Origin: an uncultured Sutterella sp.
Lineage (GTDB): Bacteria; Pseudomonadota; Gammaproteobacteria; Burkholderiales; Burkholderiaceae_F
NCBI GenBank assembly: GCA_949287305.1
Contig: CASEFX010000034.1
Span: 186,001 to 250,000 of the forward strand
DNA length: 64,000 nucleotides
Direction of reading: 5' to 3'
Made by a program: the position numbers and the translations under genes. The notes under the pieces were generated by a model. The model made no database searches and was not told the DNA's origin. It was given only the letters and a program-made list of their open reading frames with translations. Below, piece by piece: positions 17,568 to 25,885 of the stretch (position 1 is its first letter; every line of letters starts with the position of its first letter).

Positions 17568-18499
17568 TTACCGGTGCGGACGGCCGACTCGGACGCGCTC
17601 TGACGCGGGCGATGACCGGACGCCCCGATCTGACGGTTTGGGGGCTTTCGAAGGATCGGCTCGACATTACGAGCCGCAGCGCCCTCGAGCGGTGCATGAG
17701 GGAGTTTCAGCCCGATTGGGTCGTCAACGCCGCCGCTGTGACGCGCGCGCCCGAAGACCGTCTCTACGAATACGACCGCGTGAACGCCGAGGGCGCGGGC
17801 TTCGTCGCCGAAGCGGCCCGGGCGGCGGGAGCGAGGATTCTGCAGGTGAGCACGGACTACGTGTTTTCGGGAGAAGGCGAAGCGCCCTGGTGCGAACGGG
17901 ACCGTCCTTCGGCTCGGGGGCCCTACGGGCGCTCCAAGGAGGAAGGAGAATACGCCGTGATGCGCTCGGGCGCCGCGGGCTACATCGTGCGCGCGGGCTG
18001 GCTGCATTCGGGCGAACGGGACTTCGTCGACGCGATCCTTACCAAGGCAGCCCGGGGCGAAACTCTGCGGGTCGTCGACAAACAGGTGGGAAGGCCCTCC
18101 GAAACGGAGGCGTTCGCTGCGTGGCTCGTGCGCGTCCTGACGGAATGTCCGGCGCCTTCGCGGCTGGAAATCGAACACTACGTCGAACGGGGCGACTACG
18201 TTTCGCGCCTCGAGGAGGCGCGCTTCATTCTCTCCTCGGCCCGACGTCACGACGAAGCGCACGCCGACGTTTGGCAGAAGGCGCTCGAGGCGATCGGCCC
18301 CGCCCCGCTCACCGATCCCGCGCAACCGGCTAATTGCCGGCTCGTCTGTGGAAAAACGAGAGGGATCTCGGAAATTCCAACGGAGAGCTGGCAAAAAGGT
18401 GTGGATAACTCTGTTATCAAATGGTTGTCGCTTTCCGCGAACCTGTGGATAACTTCCTCGGAAACGAAAAAGGCGCCGCCGTCCGAAGCCGGACGGTGA
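17555..18499 (+). CDS. RmlD-like dTDP-4-dehydrorhamnose reductase / SDR family
   Basis: This 314-aa extended short-chain reductase has the NAD(P) motif GADGRLG near the N terminus, STDYVFSG, and a catalytic Tyr-x3-Lys in YGRSKEE. The family converts dTDP-4-keto-rhamnose to dTDP-rhamnose. No rmlA, B or C genes are nearby, so the substrate is uncertain. The fold's normal end (about residue 293, WQKGVDNSVIKWL) is followed by about 20 unconserved residues, and the stop codon lies in galE's terminator hairpin. It overlaps uvrA by 13 nt, so coupled expression is likely. Two DnaA boxes lie in the last 100 bp. Confidence 0.82.
   Translation: MRCLITGADGRLGRALTRAMTGRPDLTVWGLSKDRLDITSRSALERCMREFQPDWVVNAAAVTRAPEDRLYEYDRVNAEGAGFVAEAARAAGARILQVSTDYVFSGEGEAPWCERDRPSARGPYGRSKEEGEYAVMRSGAAGYIVRAGWLHSGERDFVDAILTKAARGETLRVVDKQVGRPSETEAFAAWLVRVLTECPAPSRLEIEHYVERGDYVSRLEEARFILSSARRHDEAHADVWQKALEAIGPAPLTDPAQPANCRLVCGKTRGISEIPTESWQKGVDNSVIKWLSLSANLWITSSETKKAPPSEAGR
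18400..18452 (-). promoter_or_regulatory. Pair of perfect DnaA boxes
   Basis: TGTGGATAA occurs at 18400-18408 and again at 18444-18452. Both are exact complements of the 9-mer TTATCCACA, in the same orientation and 44 bp apart, about four helical turns. They lie inside the 3' end of the RmlD-like gene, in an unusually A/T-rich patch. Confidence 0.6.
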
Positions 18500-18503
18500 C
18501 GCC
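18472..18503 (-). terminator. Intrinsic terminator after galE
   Basis: The inner stem CCGTCCG (18479-18485) pairs with CGGACGG (18490-18496), and an outer GGCG/CGCC clamp closes it. On the minus strand it is followed by T5. It overlaps the 3' end and stop of the convergent RmlD-like gene. Confidence 0.75.
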
Positions 18504-18513
18504 CGGGAGGGAA

Positions 18514-19518
18514 TCAGCCTTCGAGCATCGACTCGAAGCGCCAGGCGTCGCGGCACATGTCGTCGATGTCGTAGCGGGCCCGCCAGCCGAGGAGCTTTTC
18601 GGCGCGCGAAGGATCGCCCCAGTTCGCGGCGATGTCGCCCTCGCGGCGCGGAACGATTTCAAAGGGAATCGTCTGTCCGCTCGCCTTTTCAAAGGCGCGG
18701 ATCACTTCGAGCACGCTGTAGCCGCGTCCGCAACCGAGGTTGATCGCGATCCAGCCCGGATGCGACGTGACGTAGGGGAGCGCCTTCACGTGCCCTTCGG
18801 CGAGGTCCATGACGTGGATGTAGTCGCGCACGCCCGTGCCGTCGGGCGTCGGGTAGTCGTTGCCGAAGACGCGGACCTTGGGAAGGCGTCCGTGCGCGAC
18901 GCGGGCCACGTAGGGCAGAAGATTGTTCGGAATGCCGTTGGGATCTTCGCCGATGAGTCCCGAGGGGTGCGCCCCGATCGGATTGAAGTAGCGCAGGCAG
19001 ACGACGCGCAGTTCGGGATCCGCCTTGGCGCAGTCGGCGAGAATCTGTTCGATGTGCAGTTTCGTGCGGCCGTACGGATTGGTGGCCTCGCCCGTGGGCA
19101 TCTCCTCGGTGAGCGGAAGTGACTTGGGCGTGCCGTAGACGGTGGAGGACGAACTGAAGATGAGGGACTTCACGCCTTCGGCGCGCATCGCTTCGAGAAG
19201 CCGCAGGGTGCCGACGATGTTGTTGTCGTAGTACTCGAGAGGCTTTTCCACCGATTCGCCGACGGCCTTGAGGCCGGCGAAGTGGATGACGGCTTCGATG
19301 CGGTGCTCGTTGAGAGCGCACCGCATGGCTTCTTCGTCGCGGATGTCGCCCACCACGAGCACGGGACGGCGCCCGGTGATGCGCTCGAGCCGGTCGACGA
19401 CCTCGGCGCGGCTGTTGGAGAGGTTGTCGTAGAGCACGACGTCGTGTTCGGCTTCGAGAAGAAGCGCGGCGGTGTGCGAACCGATGAAGCCGGTGCCGCC
19501 CGTGAGAAGAATGCGCAT
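18514..19518 (-). CDS. galE: UDP-glucose 4-epimerase
   Basis: This 334-aa extended SDR enzyme interconverts UDP-Glc and UDP-Gal. The N terminus has GGTGFIGSH for NAD, the active site has SSSSTVYG with Tyr-x3-Lys in NPYGRTK, and RYFNPIGAHPSGLIGEDP is typical of GalE. It is monocistronic, with its own terminator. On the minus strand a GGATACAAT lies about 130 bp upstream of the start as a candidate -10. UDP-galactose would feed LPS or other glycans; galU lies 8 kb away. Confidence 0.95.
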   Translation of the reverse strand: MRILLTGGTGFIGSHTAALLLEAEHDVVLYDNLSNSRAEVVDRLERITGRRPVLVVGDIRDEEAMRCALNEHRIEAVIHFAGLKAVGESVEKPLEYYDNNIVGTLRLLEAMRAEGVKSLIFSSSSTVYGTPKSLPLTEEMPTGEATNPYGRTKLHIEQILADCAKADPELRVVCLRYFNPIGAHPSGLIGEDPNGIPNNLLPYVARVAHGRLPKVRVFGNDYPTPDGTGVRDYIHVMDLAEGHVKALPYVTSHPGWIAINLGCGRGYSVLEVIRAFEKASGQTIPFEIVPRREGDIAANWGDPSRAEKLLGWRARYDIDDMCRDAWRFESMLEG

Positions 19519-19778
19519 GAATGAAATCCCGTAGACGGGGAGGCGTTTCGAAGTCCGAGAACGTCAACCCCCATTACACTTGTCAGATCGAGCTCTTTCT
19601 CTTTCGTCGTTGTCGAGGAGAGGAAGAGGAAATAGATTCCCTGAGATTGTATCCGTTTGAGGGGCCGATTCCCGCGCGGCGCGTCCCCGAAACGACGGAG
19701 CGATCCGATCGAACCCGAAAAGGAGGCGGCGTTCCTTTTCCCGTCGGAAGGCGGGAGAAGAAAACGCCCGACAGCGTT

Positions 19779-22040
19779 ATGAACTTTCGCTCGGTGGCCG
19801 GCCCGACGTTGGCGGCGATGGCGGTTTTCCTGGTGTGCGGACAAGACGCATGGTCCAAAACGCCCGAAGAGGTGCGCGCCGCGTGCCGGGCGGAAGGGCG
19901 TCCCTGCGTCGGGCTCGTGCTCTCGGGCGGTGGCGCCCGGGGCTTTTCGCACGTGGGCGTCCTCAAGGTCCTTGAAGAGCTGAACGTCAAGATCGACGTG
20001 GTGACGGGGACCTCCATGGGCTCGATGGTGGGCGGCGCCTATGCGGCGGGATACAGCGCCGACGAAGTGGGCAAGATCGTGCTCGGCGTCGACTGGGACA
20101 AGATGCTCGCCCTGCGCGGCGCCCGCCGGTACATTCCGTGGCTGCAGAAGCTCGACGACTATTCCGGCCTCACCACGGGCGGCCTCAAGATCGACCGGGA
20201 CGGTCACGTGCGTCTCCCTGAAGAAGTCTTCCCCTCGCAGGAACTCGACATTTTTCTCTCCAAGCACGTCGGCGCCGTCAACCACATCCAGGATCTCTCG
20301 AATCTCGCCATTCCCTTTGCGGCACCCGCGACGGACCTCGTGAACGGACGGCGCGTCGTGATGCAGAAAAACTGCACGCTGCGCGAGGCGATGCGCGCCT
20401 CCATGTCGGTGCCCGCCGCCTTCGCCCCTGTGGAATTCCAAGGCATGCTGCTCGTGGACGGCGGTCTCGTCGACAATCTGCCCGTGGAACTCGCCCGGCA
20501 ACTCGGCGCCGACATCGTCATCGCCGTGAACGCCGGAACCCCCTTGGCCAAGCGCGAGGAAATCACGAACTTCCTCGACGTTTCGGCGCAGATGGTGAAT
20601 CTGCTCACGGAGCAGAGCGTGCGCCGGTCGATGGAGCTGCTCACGGAACGCGACATCCTGATTACGCCCGATTTGTCGACCTTCACGAGCGCGGACCTCA
20701 AAAAGAGTCCCGCCATCATCGACGCGGGCTATGAGGCGGCGCTCAAGGTGAAGGACCGCCTCGCGAAGCTTTCGTCCGATCCCGTCCTCTATGCGGCCTG
20801 GAATAAGGAGCATCTCGCGGGCATGCCGCGGCGGGATTCGGAGGAGACGAAGGTCCTCATTGCGGACGTGCGCGTCGAGGGGCTTACCACGGTCAATCCG
20901 GAAGCCGTCATTGAGCGCGCCGATCTGCCGCGCGACCGCGAGGTTTCGTCCGAAGAGGTGGCCGACTCGGCCCGCCGCATCTGGGCTTCAGGCGACTTCA
21001 CGCAGGTCTCCTATTCCTTCGAGCCCGGTCCCGACGGCACGTCGGTGCTGGTGCTGAAACCCCAGGAACTCAAGCCCGGCTATTCCTCCATCCGCTTCGG
21101 CGGGGCCGTCGAATCGGACTTTCGCGATCACTCGGACTTCAATCTGATTCTCTCGCACACCTGGGGGTGGATGAACTCCTGGGGCGGACAGTGGCGCAAT
21201 CAGGTGCAGCTCGGTGAAACCAAGGGATTTTCGAGCGAATTCGTGCAGCCCCTGGGTCCGGGATCGCCCTGGTTCGTGATGCCGAGACTGAGTTTTGAGG
21301 AGACGAGTTACGACGTCTATCAGGACGGAAAGGCCCGGCATCGCTGGAGCAATGAGGAGTACCGCGCGCAGGTGCGGCTCGGAAGGGAGTTGTGGGATCT
21401 CGGCGTCATAGCGGGAGGCATCGGCTGGGTCAACCGCGACACGACGCGGGTGATCGGCTCGGCGCCCGAGGGCGGAAGCCGCTCTTCGGGGGTCGCGATG
21501 GCGGATCTCTATCTCGACACGCTCGACCGCGTCGCCTTCCCGACCCGGGGCTGGAATCTTTCCGCTTCCTGGGAACTCTCCGAGGCCGACGCCGCGGGGG
21601 ACGCGGGCGGCCACAATTCGTACGAAGTGAGCTTCAAGATGCCCGTCTCCTTCGGGCGTTGGACCGCCACGGGCACGATCGAAGCGGGACGCTCCACCCG
21701 CCACGGCGAATTTCAGTTGGGCGGAGCGGGGCGCCTGTCAGGAAGTCCCGACGGCCGATGGTCGGGGTCGGACAAACAGTTCGGATCGATCGGGCTCGCG
21801 CGGAACATGTCGGATCAGCTCGACATCGGGATGCCCGTGTGGTTCGGGGGCTCGCTCGAAGCGGGACGCGCCTGGAACCGCTCCGAGTCTTCCGAGTACG
21901 ATTCGTCCTACGACGACTGGAAAAAGGCCATGTCCCTCTATGTGGGGCTCGACACCTACGTCGGCCCCGTGTATCTCCTTTGGGGAAAGACCTTCGGCGA
22001 GGACAGCGGACTCTATTTCCGCTGGGGTTACATGCGCTGA
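19779..22040 (+). CDS. PlpD-type patatin-like phospholipase fused to POTRA and outer-membrane beta-barrel
   Basis: This is a 753-aa type Vd autotransporter-like protein. The signal peptide runs about 1-26. A patatin domain follows with oxyanion GGGARG (50-55), nucleophile Ser79 in GTSMG and catalytic Asp227 in DGGLVDN. A single POTRA-like domain spans about 355-435 and a 16-strand-type BamA/surface-antigen barrel follows to the end. The family exposes or releases a phospholipase A1 at the cell surface. The C terminus YFRWGYMR lacks the usual final aromatic residue. The frame is open upstream of ATG 19779, but the signal peptide fixes the start. No strong Shine-Dalgarno is visible. Confidence 0.88.
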   Translation: MNFRSVAGPTLAAMAVFLVCGQDAWSKTPEEVRAACRAEGRPCVGLVLSGGGARGFSHVGVLKVLEELNVKIDVVTGTSMGSMVGGAYAAGYSADEVGKIVLGVDWDKMLALRGARRYIPWLQKLDDYSGLTTGGLKIDRDGHVRLPEEVFPSQELDIFLSKHVGAVNHIQDLSNLAIPFAAPATDLVNGRRVVMQKNCTLREAMRASMSVPAAFAPVEFQGMLLVDGGLVDNLPVELARQLGADIVIAVNAGTPLAKREEITNFLDVSAQMVNLLTEQSVRRSMELLTERDILITPDLSTFTSADLKKSPAIIDAGYEAALKVKDRLAKLSSDPVLYAAWNKEHLAGMPRRDSEETKVLIADVRVEGLTTVNPEAVIERADLPRDREVSSEEVADSARRIWASGDFTQVSYSFEPGPDGTSVLVLKPQELKPGYSSIRFGGAVESDFRDHSDFNLILSHTWGWMNSWGGQWRNQVQLGETKGFSSEFVQPLGPGSPWFVMPRLSFEETSYDVYQDGKARHRWSNEEYRAQVRLGRELWDLGVIAGGIGWVNRDTTRVIGSAPEGGSRSSGVAMADLYLDTLDRVAFPTRGWNLSASWELSEADAAGDAGGHNSYEVSFKMPVSFGRWTATGTIEAGRSTRHGEFQLGGAGRLSGSPDGRWSGSDKQFGSIGLARNMSDQLDIGMPVWFGGSLEAGRAWNRSESSEYDSSYDDWKKAMSLYVGLDTYVGPVYLLWGKTFGEDSGLYFRWGYMR

Positions 22041-22043
22041 GCC

Positions 22044-22511
22044 TCAGGCGGCCTTGTCGGCGGCGGGGGCGTCTTCGGGCAGATGCTCGACGACGAGTCC
22101 GAGCGCGTGCAGGGAAACCGTCACTTCGGCCGAGAAAAAGAGGGTCGAGACGACGATGCAGAAGATGGCCGCCACGAGAAGCACGGACTGCAGACCTACG
22201 AGCGAGACGTCAAGAATGCCGCTCAGCACGCCGGCGAGCACCATCAGGCCCGAGCAGAAGGCCGAGAGCACGACCGAGATGGTGGCCGAACGCAAGAGGG
22301 CCGCGCGGTGGAAGATGAGGTCGATTTCCGCGTCGATGTCGGGTTCGACGGTCGTCCCCGACGCTTCGCGCTTTTCCATGAGCTGGCGGATGCGTTCGGT
22401 GGCGTGGTTGTAGCGCGCGGTCATGCAGAGCATGAGAATGCCGACGCCCGAAATGAGGGTGATCGGCGTGAGGGCCTGCGCGACGATCGAATTGAATTCG
22501 GAAAAAATCAT
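22044..22511 (-). CDS. DUF2721-like small membrane protein, copy 1
   Basis: This 155-aa protein has three predicted TMs (about 12-30, 78-98, 104-128) separated by a charged cytosolic stretch (RYNHATERIRQLMEKREASG). I assign it to DUF2721 by pattern; no function is known. It is a close paralogue of the next gene upstream, sharing ALTP..LISGVG..MLCMT.RYN. It starts at ATG 22511 with AGGAGAGG 5 nt upstream, and 12 bp separate it from copy 2, so the pair is probably one transcript. It converges with the patatin gene with 3 bp between them. Confidence 0.75.
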   Translation of the reverse strand: MIFSEFNSIVAQALTPITLISGVGILMLCMTARYNHATERIRQLMEKREASGTTVEPDIDAEIDLIFHRAALLRSATISVVLSAFCSGLMVLAGVLSGILDVSLVGLQSVLLVAAIFCIVVSTLFFSAEVTVSLHALGLVVEHLPEDAPAADKAA

Positions 22512-22523
22512 GATTTCCTCTCC

Positions 22524-22991
22524 TTAGTAGAAGCGCGCGTAGTGCTTCTTGCGCTTGCCGGGCAGATTCGAGACGGCGATGCCGAGCGCCTTGAGCGACG
22601 TGAGCACTTCAAAGAAGAAAAAGAGGGAGGAAAGCAGAATGAGGCCGATCGAGAGGAAGAGCCACAGCACCGCCAGAGAGGTGAGGTCCGTGTCAAGGAA
22701 GTGGCTCGCCACGCTCGTCGCGACGAGAAAGCCCGTGCAGACGGCGGAACTCGAAATGCAGAGCATGGCGTGGCGCAGGAGCGCGGCGCGGCGGAAGACG
22801 TAGCGGATTTCCGTGTCGATGCAGGGCTCGTTCTTGAGTCCCGACGCTTCGCGGCGCTTGATGAGCTTGCGGATGCGGTCGGTGGTGCTGTTGTAGCGGT
22901 TGGTCATGCACAGCATCATGAGGCCCACGCCTGAGATGAGCATGGTCGGCGTCAGGGCGCTCGAAAGGATTTCGTTGAAGGAGGTGATCAT
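22524..22991 (-). CDS. DUF2721-like small membrane protein, copy 2
   Basis: This 155-aa paralogue of the adjacent gene has the same length and the same TM-charged loop-TM-TM plan (SGVGLMMLCMTNRYN, DRIRKLIKRREASG). A Phe-rich third TM (LSSLFFFFEVL) and a basic tail (PGKRKKHYARFY) follow. The start at ATG 22991 is set by alignment with copy 1. No Shine-Dalgarno is visible, so coupling to yeaK 35 bp upstream is possible. The function is unknown. The tandem duplication with conserved length suggests a hetero-oligomer or redundancy. Confidence 0.75.
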   Translation of the reverse strand: MITSFNEILSSALTPTMLISGVGLMMLCMTNRYNSTTDRIRKLIKRREASGLKNEPCIDTEIRYVFRRAALLRHAMLCISSSAVCTGFLVATSVASHFLDTDLTSLAVLWLFLSIGLILLSSLFFFFEVLTSLKALGIAVSNLPGKRKKHYARFY

Positions 22992-23026
22992 GGCGAAGGG
23001 ATCGGGGGTCGGGAAAAATCGGTTGG

Positions 23027-23515
23027 TCAGGCCTTTACGAAGGAGACGGGTTCGGGCGCCACGATGCGGCGGTAGTCCTCGGTGCGGATGATGATCGACG
23101 TGTCGAGGGCGCCGGCGTTGAAGGCGAGTTCGTCGTAACGTTCGTAGAGCGAAGGATCGGCCACGAGACGCAGGTCGGGGTGCAGACTCACGGGCGGAAC
23201 GGCGCCGAAGACGCAGCCCGTCAGTTCGCGGACTTCGTCGGGGCTCGCGAGCGAAGCGCGGCGACCGCCGAGTGCGGCGGCGAGCTTCGGGAGGTCGGCT
23301 TGCTTGTCGGCGGGCAGGACGGCGAGCACGTGGCACTTCACGCCGTTCCCCTTGACGGTGCAGCAGAGCGCCTTGGCGCCCTGACCGAGTTCGGTGCCGC
23401 GGATTTCGGCGACGGACTGGCTGGTCTTGCCGGCCGCTTCGTGGTGCAGCACGCGGAACTGCGCGTTGCCCGCGCGGAACATTTCGCAGAGTTGGTCGAG
23501 AACGTTTTCGGGCAT
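23027..23515 (-). CDS. yeaK: YeaK/YbaK-family mischarged aminoacyl-tRNA deacylase
   Basis: This 162-aa cytosolic trans-editing factor aligns with E. coli YeaK almost throughout. Matching stretches are EIRGTELGQGAKALCCTVKGNG with the catalytic Lys, ASLASPDEVRELTGCVFGA, PP.SLHPDLRLVADPSLYERYDE and FNAGALDTS. YeaK hydrolyses Ser-tRNA mischarged species. The start is ATG 23515 (MPENVLDQ). The two DUF2721 genes follow downstream, and ruvX is divergent across 219 bp. TATACT at 23589-23584 (minus) is a candidate -10. Confidence 0.93.
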   Translation of the reverse strand: MPENVLDQLCEMFRAGNAQFRVLHHEAAGKTSQSVAEIRGTELGQGAKALCCTVKGNGVKCHVLAVLPADKQADLPKLAAALGGRRASLASPDEVRELTGCVFGAVPPVSLHPDLRLVADPSLYERYDELAFNAGALDTSIIIRTEDYRRIVAPEPVSFVKA

Positions 23516-23734
23516 GGTGTTTCTTGCAATGAAGAGAAAGGAGCCGTGAAAAAGAAAACAGTGCGTATTTTTAGGAGCCGAGGAGTATAAACCTTTCGGA
23601 CCCGTCGCGCCGCATCGGATAAAATACCGCTCTGTTTTCTCGGGGACGGATGTCCCGCAGAGAAATTCGATTTGCTCTCCCCTCCGACCGGGACGATGAC
23701 CGCGGTTTCGGAAGGTTATTTTGTTTCTGCCATT

Positions 23735-24142
23735 ATGAAAAAAACTGCCGTGGAAGGTACGATCCTGGCGCTCGACTACGGTCTTGCGCGCATCGGCGTG
23801 GCCGTGGGCAGCACGCTTACGCAGTCGGCCCGACCGCTCGTCATCCTTCATGCCGTCAAACGCGAGGACCGCTGGCAGCAGCTCTCGGCCCTTTTCGAAG
23901 AATGGAACCCCGTCGCCTTCGTCGTGGGCGTGCCGCTGCACGGCGACGGCAGCGAGTCCGAACATACGCTTCGCTGCCGGCGCTTCGCCCGTCAGTTGGG
24001 AGGGCGTTTCCGCCGGCACGTCTTTGAAGTGGACGAACGATATTCCTCCGTCGTGGTGGAATCGGGTCGGGAAAAAATCGACGACCGTTCCGCCGCCCTG
24101 TTGCTGCAGCAATTTTTCGACGAATCCTCCGCGCAGTCCTAA
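23735..24142 (+). CDS. ruvX: RuvX/YqgF Holliday-junction resolvase-like nuclease
   Basis: This 135-aa RNase H-fold protein has ALDYGLARIGVAVG, VVGVPLHGDGSESEHT and VDERYSS, the three acidic motifs of YqgF. The family is implicated in pre-16S rRNA 5' end processing and resembles resolvases. ATG 23735 matches the family start. An in-frame ATG at 23696 would add 13 residues, and neither has a good Shine-Dalgarno. GGATAAAAT near 23616-23623 may be the -10. The acyltransferase gene follows 12 bp downstream and is probably co-transcribed. Confidence 0.92.
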   Translation: MKKTAVEGTILALDYGLARIGVAVGSTLTQSARPLVILHAVKREDRWQQLSALFEEWNPVAFVVGVPLHGDGSESEHTLRCRRFARQLGGRFRRHVFEVDERYSSVVVESGREKIDDRSAALLLQQFFDESSAQS

Positions 24143-24154
24143 GCGAGTTATTTC

Positions 24155-24985
24155 ATGCGTTATCTCATCGGCAGTTTCCGTTTTCTGCTCATCGCGCTCT
24201 ACATTCTCTTTCTGATTTTCTTCGCGGTCCTGGTGCTTCCCGTCCTGACCGACGGGACCCGCGCCGCGTGGATCCGGCGTCTCGCCGGCGTTGTGCCCCG
24301 CATCATGGGGGTGCGCGTTCGGGTGTCGGGCGGCATTCCCGACGCGGATGCGGTGACGCTCGGGCGCCGTCAAGGAAAGACGGGCTACATGATCTGCTCG
24401 AACCACATCTCGTTTCTGGACATCTTTCTTTTGGACTCGATTCTGCCCGTGCGCTTCGTCGCCAAAAAGGAGATCGAGTCCTGGCCCGTCTTCGGTTTGA
24501 TTTCCCGCGCTGCGGGGACGCTCTTCATTGACCGAAGCCGCAAGCGCGCGGTGCTCGAAATGGCGGAGAAAATGAACGGGACCCTCCGCGCGGGCGAATC
24601 CGTGCTGTTCTTCCCGGAAGGAACGACGGGCGAGGGGCGCGTGCTTCTTCCCTTCTACGCGAACCTCTTTGCGTCGGCCGTCGCGACCGAGGCGGAACTC
24701 ATCCCCGTGGTGATCCGCTACACGCAAAAGGGCGAAATCACGACGATTCCCTCCTATGCGGGCAACATTCCGCTCTTCACCGTCATGAAGCGGATCGTCT
24801 TTTCTTCGGGACTCGTCGCCGAAGTGCGGGTGCTCGATCCGATTTCGTCGGCGGGCGTGGACCGCAAGACCCTTTGCGCGCAAACCTCCGCCGTCATGTC
24901 CGCGGCCCTCGGCGTGCCCGACGCCACGGCGGCGAAGGAAGAGGCCGCCCGTCTGCGCCGCGAGGCGGCGCTCAAGCACGACTGA
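24155..24985 (+). CDS. 1-acyl-sn-glycerol-3-phosphate acyltransferase family protein (PlsC/OlsA-like)
   Basis: This 276-aa membrane-bound acyltransferase has an N-terminal TM (about 10-32), the HX4D motif in SNHISFLDIF and FPEGTT for acyl-acceptor binding. It transfers acyl groups from acyl-ACP or CoA to lysophospholipid-type acceptors; the exact acceptor is open. A second family member is at 44735, so the two may split phosphatidate synthesis and another lyso-lipid. It converges with apaH, 2 bp apart. Confidence 0.85.
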   Translation: MRYLIGSFRFLLIALYILFLIFFAVLVLPVLTDGTRAAWIRRLAGVVPRIMGVRVRVSGGIPDADAVTLGRRQGKTGYMICSNHISFLDIFLLDSILPVRFVAKKEIESWPVFGLISRAAGTLFIDRSRKRAVLEMAEKMNGTLRAGESVLFFPEGTTGEGRVLLPFYANLFASAVATEAELIPVVIRYTQKGEITTIPSYAGNIPLFTVMKRIVFSSGLVAEVRVLDPISSAGVDRKTLCAQTSAVMSAALGVPDATAAKEEAARLRREAALKHD

Positions 24986-24987
24986 GC

Positions 24988-25824
24988 TCAGCGCTTCTTC
25001 GAGGAATAACGCAGGGGGTCGGCCCACATGGGGCAGGCCACCTGCACGATCTCCCGCGTATCGATGTTGAGGGCGGTGAGCGCGCCGCCCCACAAGCACC
25101 CTGTGTCGATCGACATCAGGGTCTTTTCGTTTTTGAGGCCGAGCATGGACCAGTGACCGAAGCAGATCGGGACGTTTTCACTGCGGCGGTCCGTGAATTC
25201 AAACCAGGGGACGAGGCGTTCGGGCACGCCTTCGAGCCCTTCCTTCTGATCGAAGTCCATCTCTCCCGTATAGCGGTCCACGAAACGGATGCGCGAGAAG
25301 CTGTTGAAGACGGCCCTTCTGCGCTCCGCCCCCGTGAGGCCCGTCGACCATTGGGTGTTGCCGTACATGTCGCGGAACATTTCGCGCCAGTCGTCGCCGT
25401 GCAGTCCCTCCTCCATTTCCAGCGCAAGCGCCCGGGCGTCCCCGACGCTCCAGGCGGGATTGAGTCCGGCGTGCACGAAAACGACGCCCCGGTCTTCGAT
25501 CAGAAGACGTCCGTGGCGAAGCCAGTCGATGAGTTCCTCCCGGTCGGGCGCGCCGAGGACGTCGTCGAGCGTGTCTTTCTTGTGGGTCGACGCAAAGCCC
25601 GCGGCGATGGCGAGAAGATGCAGGTCGTGATTGCCGAGGAGAAAACGCGCCCGGGAGCCGAGCGAGCGGATGCGGCGCAGCACGCCGAGCGATTCGGGAC
25701 CGCGGTTGACGAGGTCGCCGAGAAAGAGAAGTTCCGCGTTTTCAGGAAGGAGGCCGAGGAGTTCGTCCAGGCTTTGGAGGCAACCCTGAACGTCGCCGAC
25801 GGCAAAAAGGGGAGGATTCGTCAT
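24988..25824 (-). CDS. apaH: Symmetrical diadenosine tetraphosphatase
   Basis: This 278-aa metallophosphatase hydrolyses Ap4A to two ADP. The motifs are GDVQGC, GDLVNRGPES and GNHDLHLLA near the N terminus, then FVHAGLNPAWS, in the ApaH order and length. It is divergent from the heptose adenylyltransferase gene across 61 bp. Here it stands alone and is not in the rsmA-surA-lptD cluster that carries apaH in E. coli; that cluster is present at 46.4 kb without it. Confidence 0.96.
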   Translation of the reverse strand: MTNPPLFAVGDVQGCLQSLDELLGLLPENAELLFLGDLVNRGPESLGVLRRIRSLGSRARFLLGNHDLHLLAIAAGFASTHKKDTLDDVLGAPDREELIDWLRHGRLLIEDRGVVFVHAGLNPAWSVGDARALALEMEEGLHGDDWREMFRDMYGNTQWSTGLTGAERRRAVFNSFSRIRFVDRYTGEMDFDQKEGLEGVPERLVPWFEFTDRRSENVPICFGHWSMLGLKNEKTLMSIDTGCLWGGALTALNIDTREIVQVACPMWADPLRYSSKKR

Positions 25825-25885
25825 GGAGCGCTGCGGCTTCGGTAAGATGAAGGGATCTACATTCTAATCCCGGGAACAGAGAGTC

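Noticed and set aside
18360..18500. Chromosomal origin at the DnaA box pair
   Set aside because: No dnaA/dnaN/gyrB/rpmH neighbours, only two boxes, and the region is coding.
23516..25099. Continuation of the yeaK frame upstream through apaH and the acyltransferase gene
   Set aside because: The upstream part is antisense translation of other genes; family alignment fixes the YeaK start at 23515.
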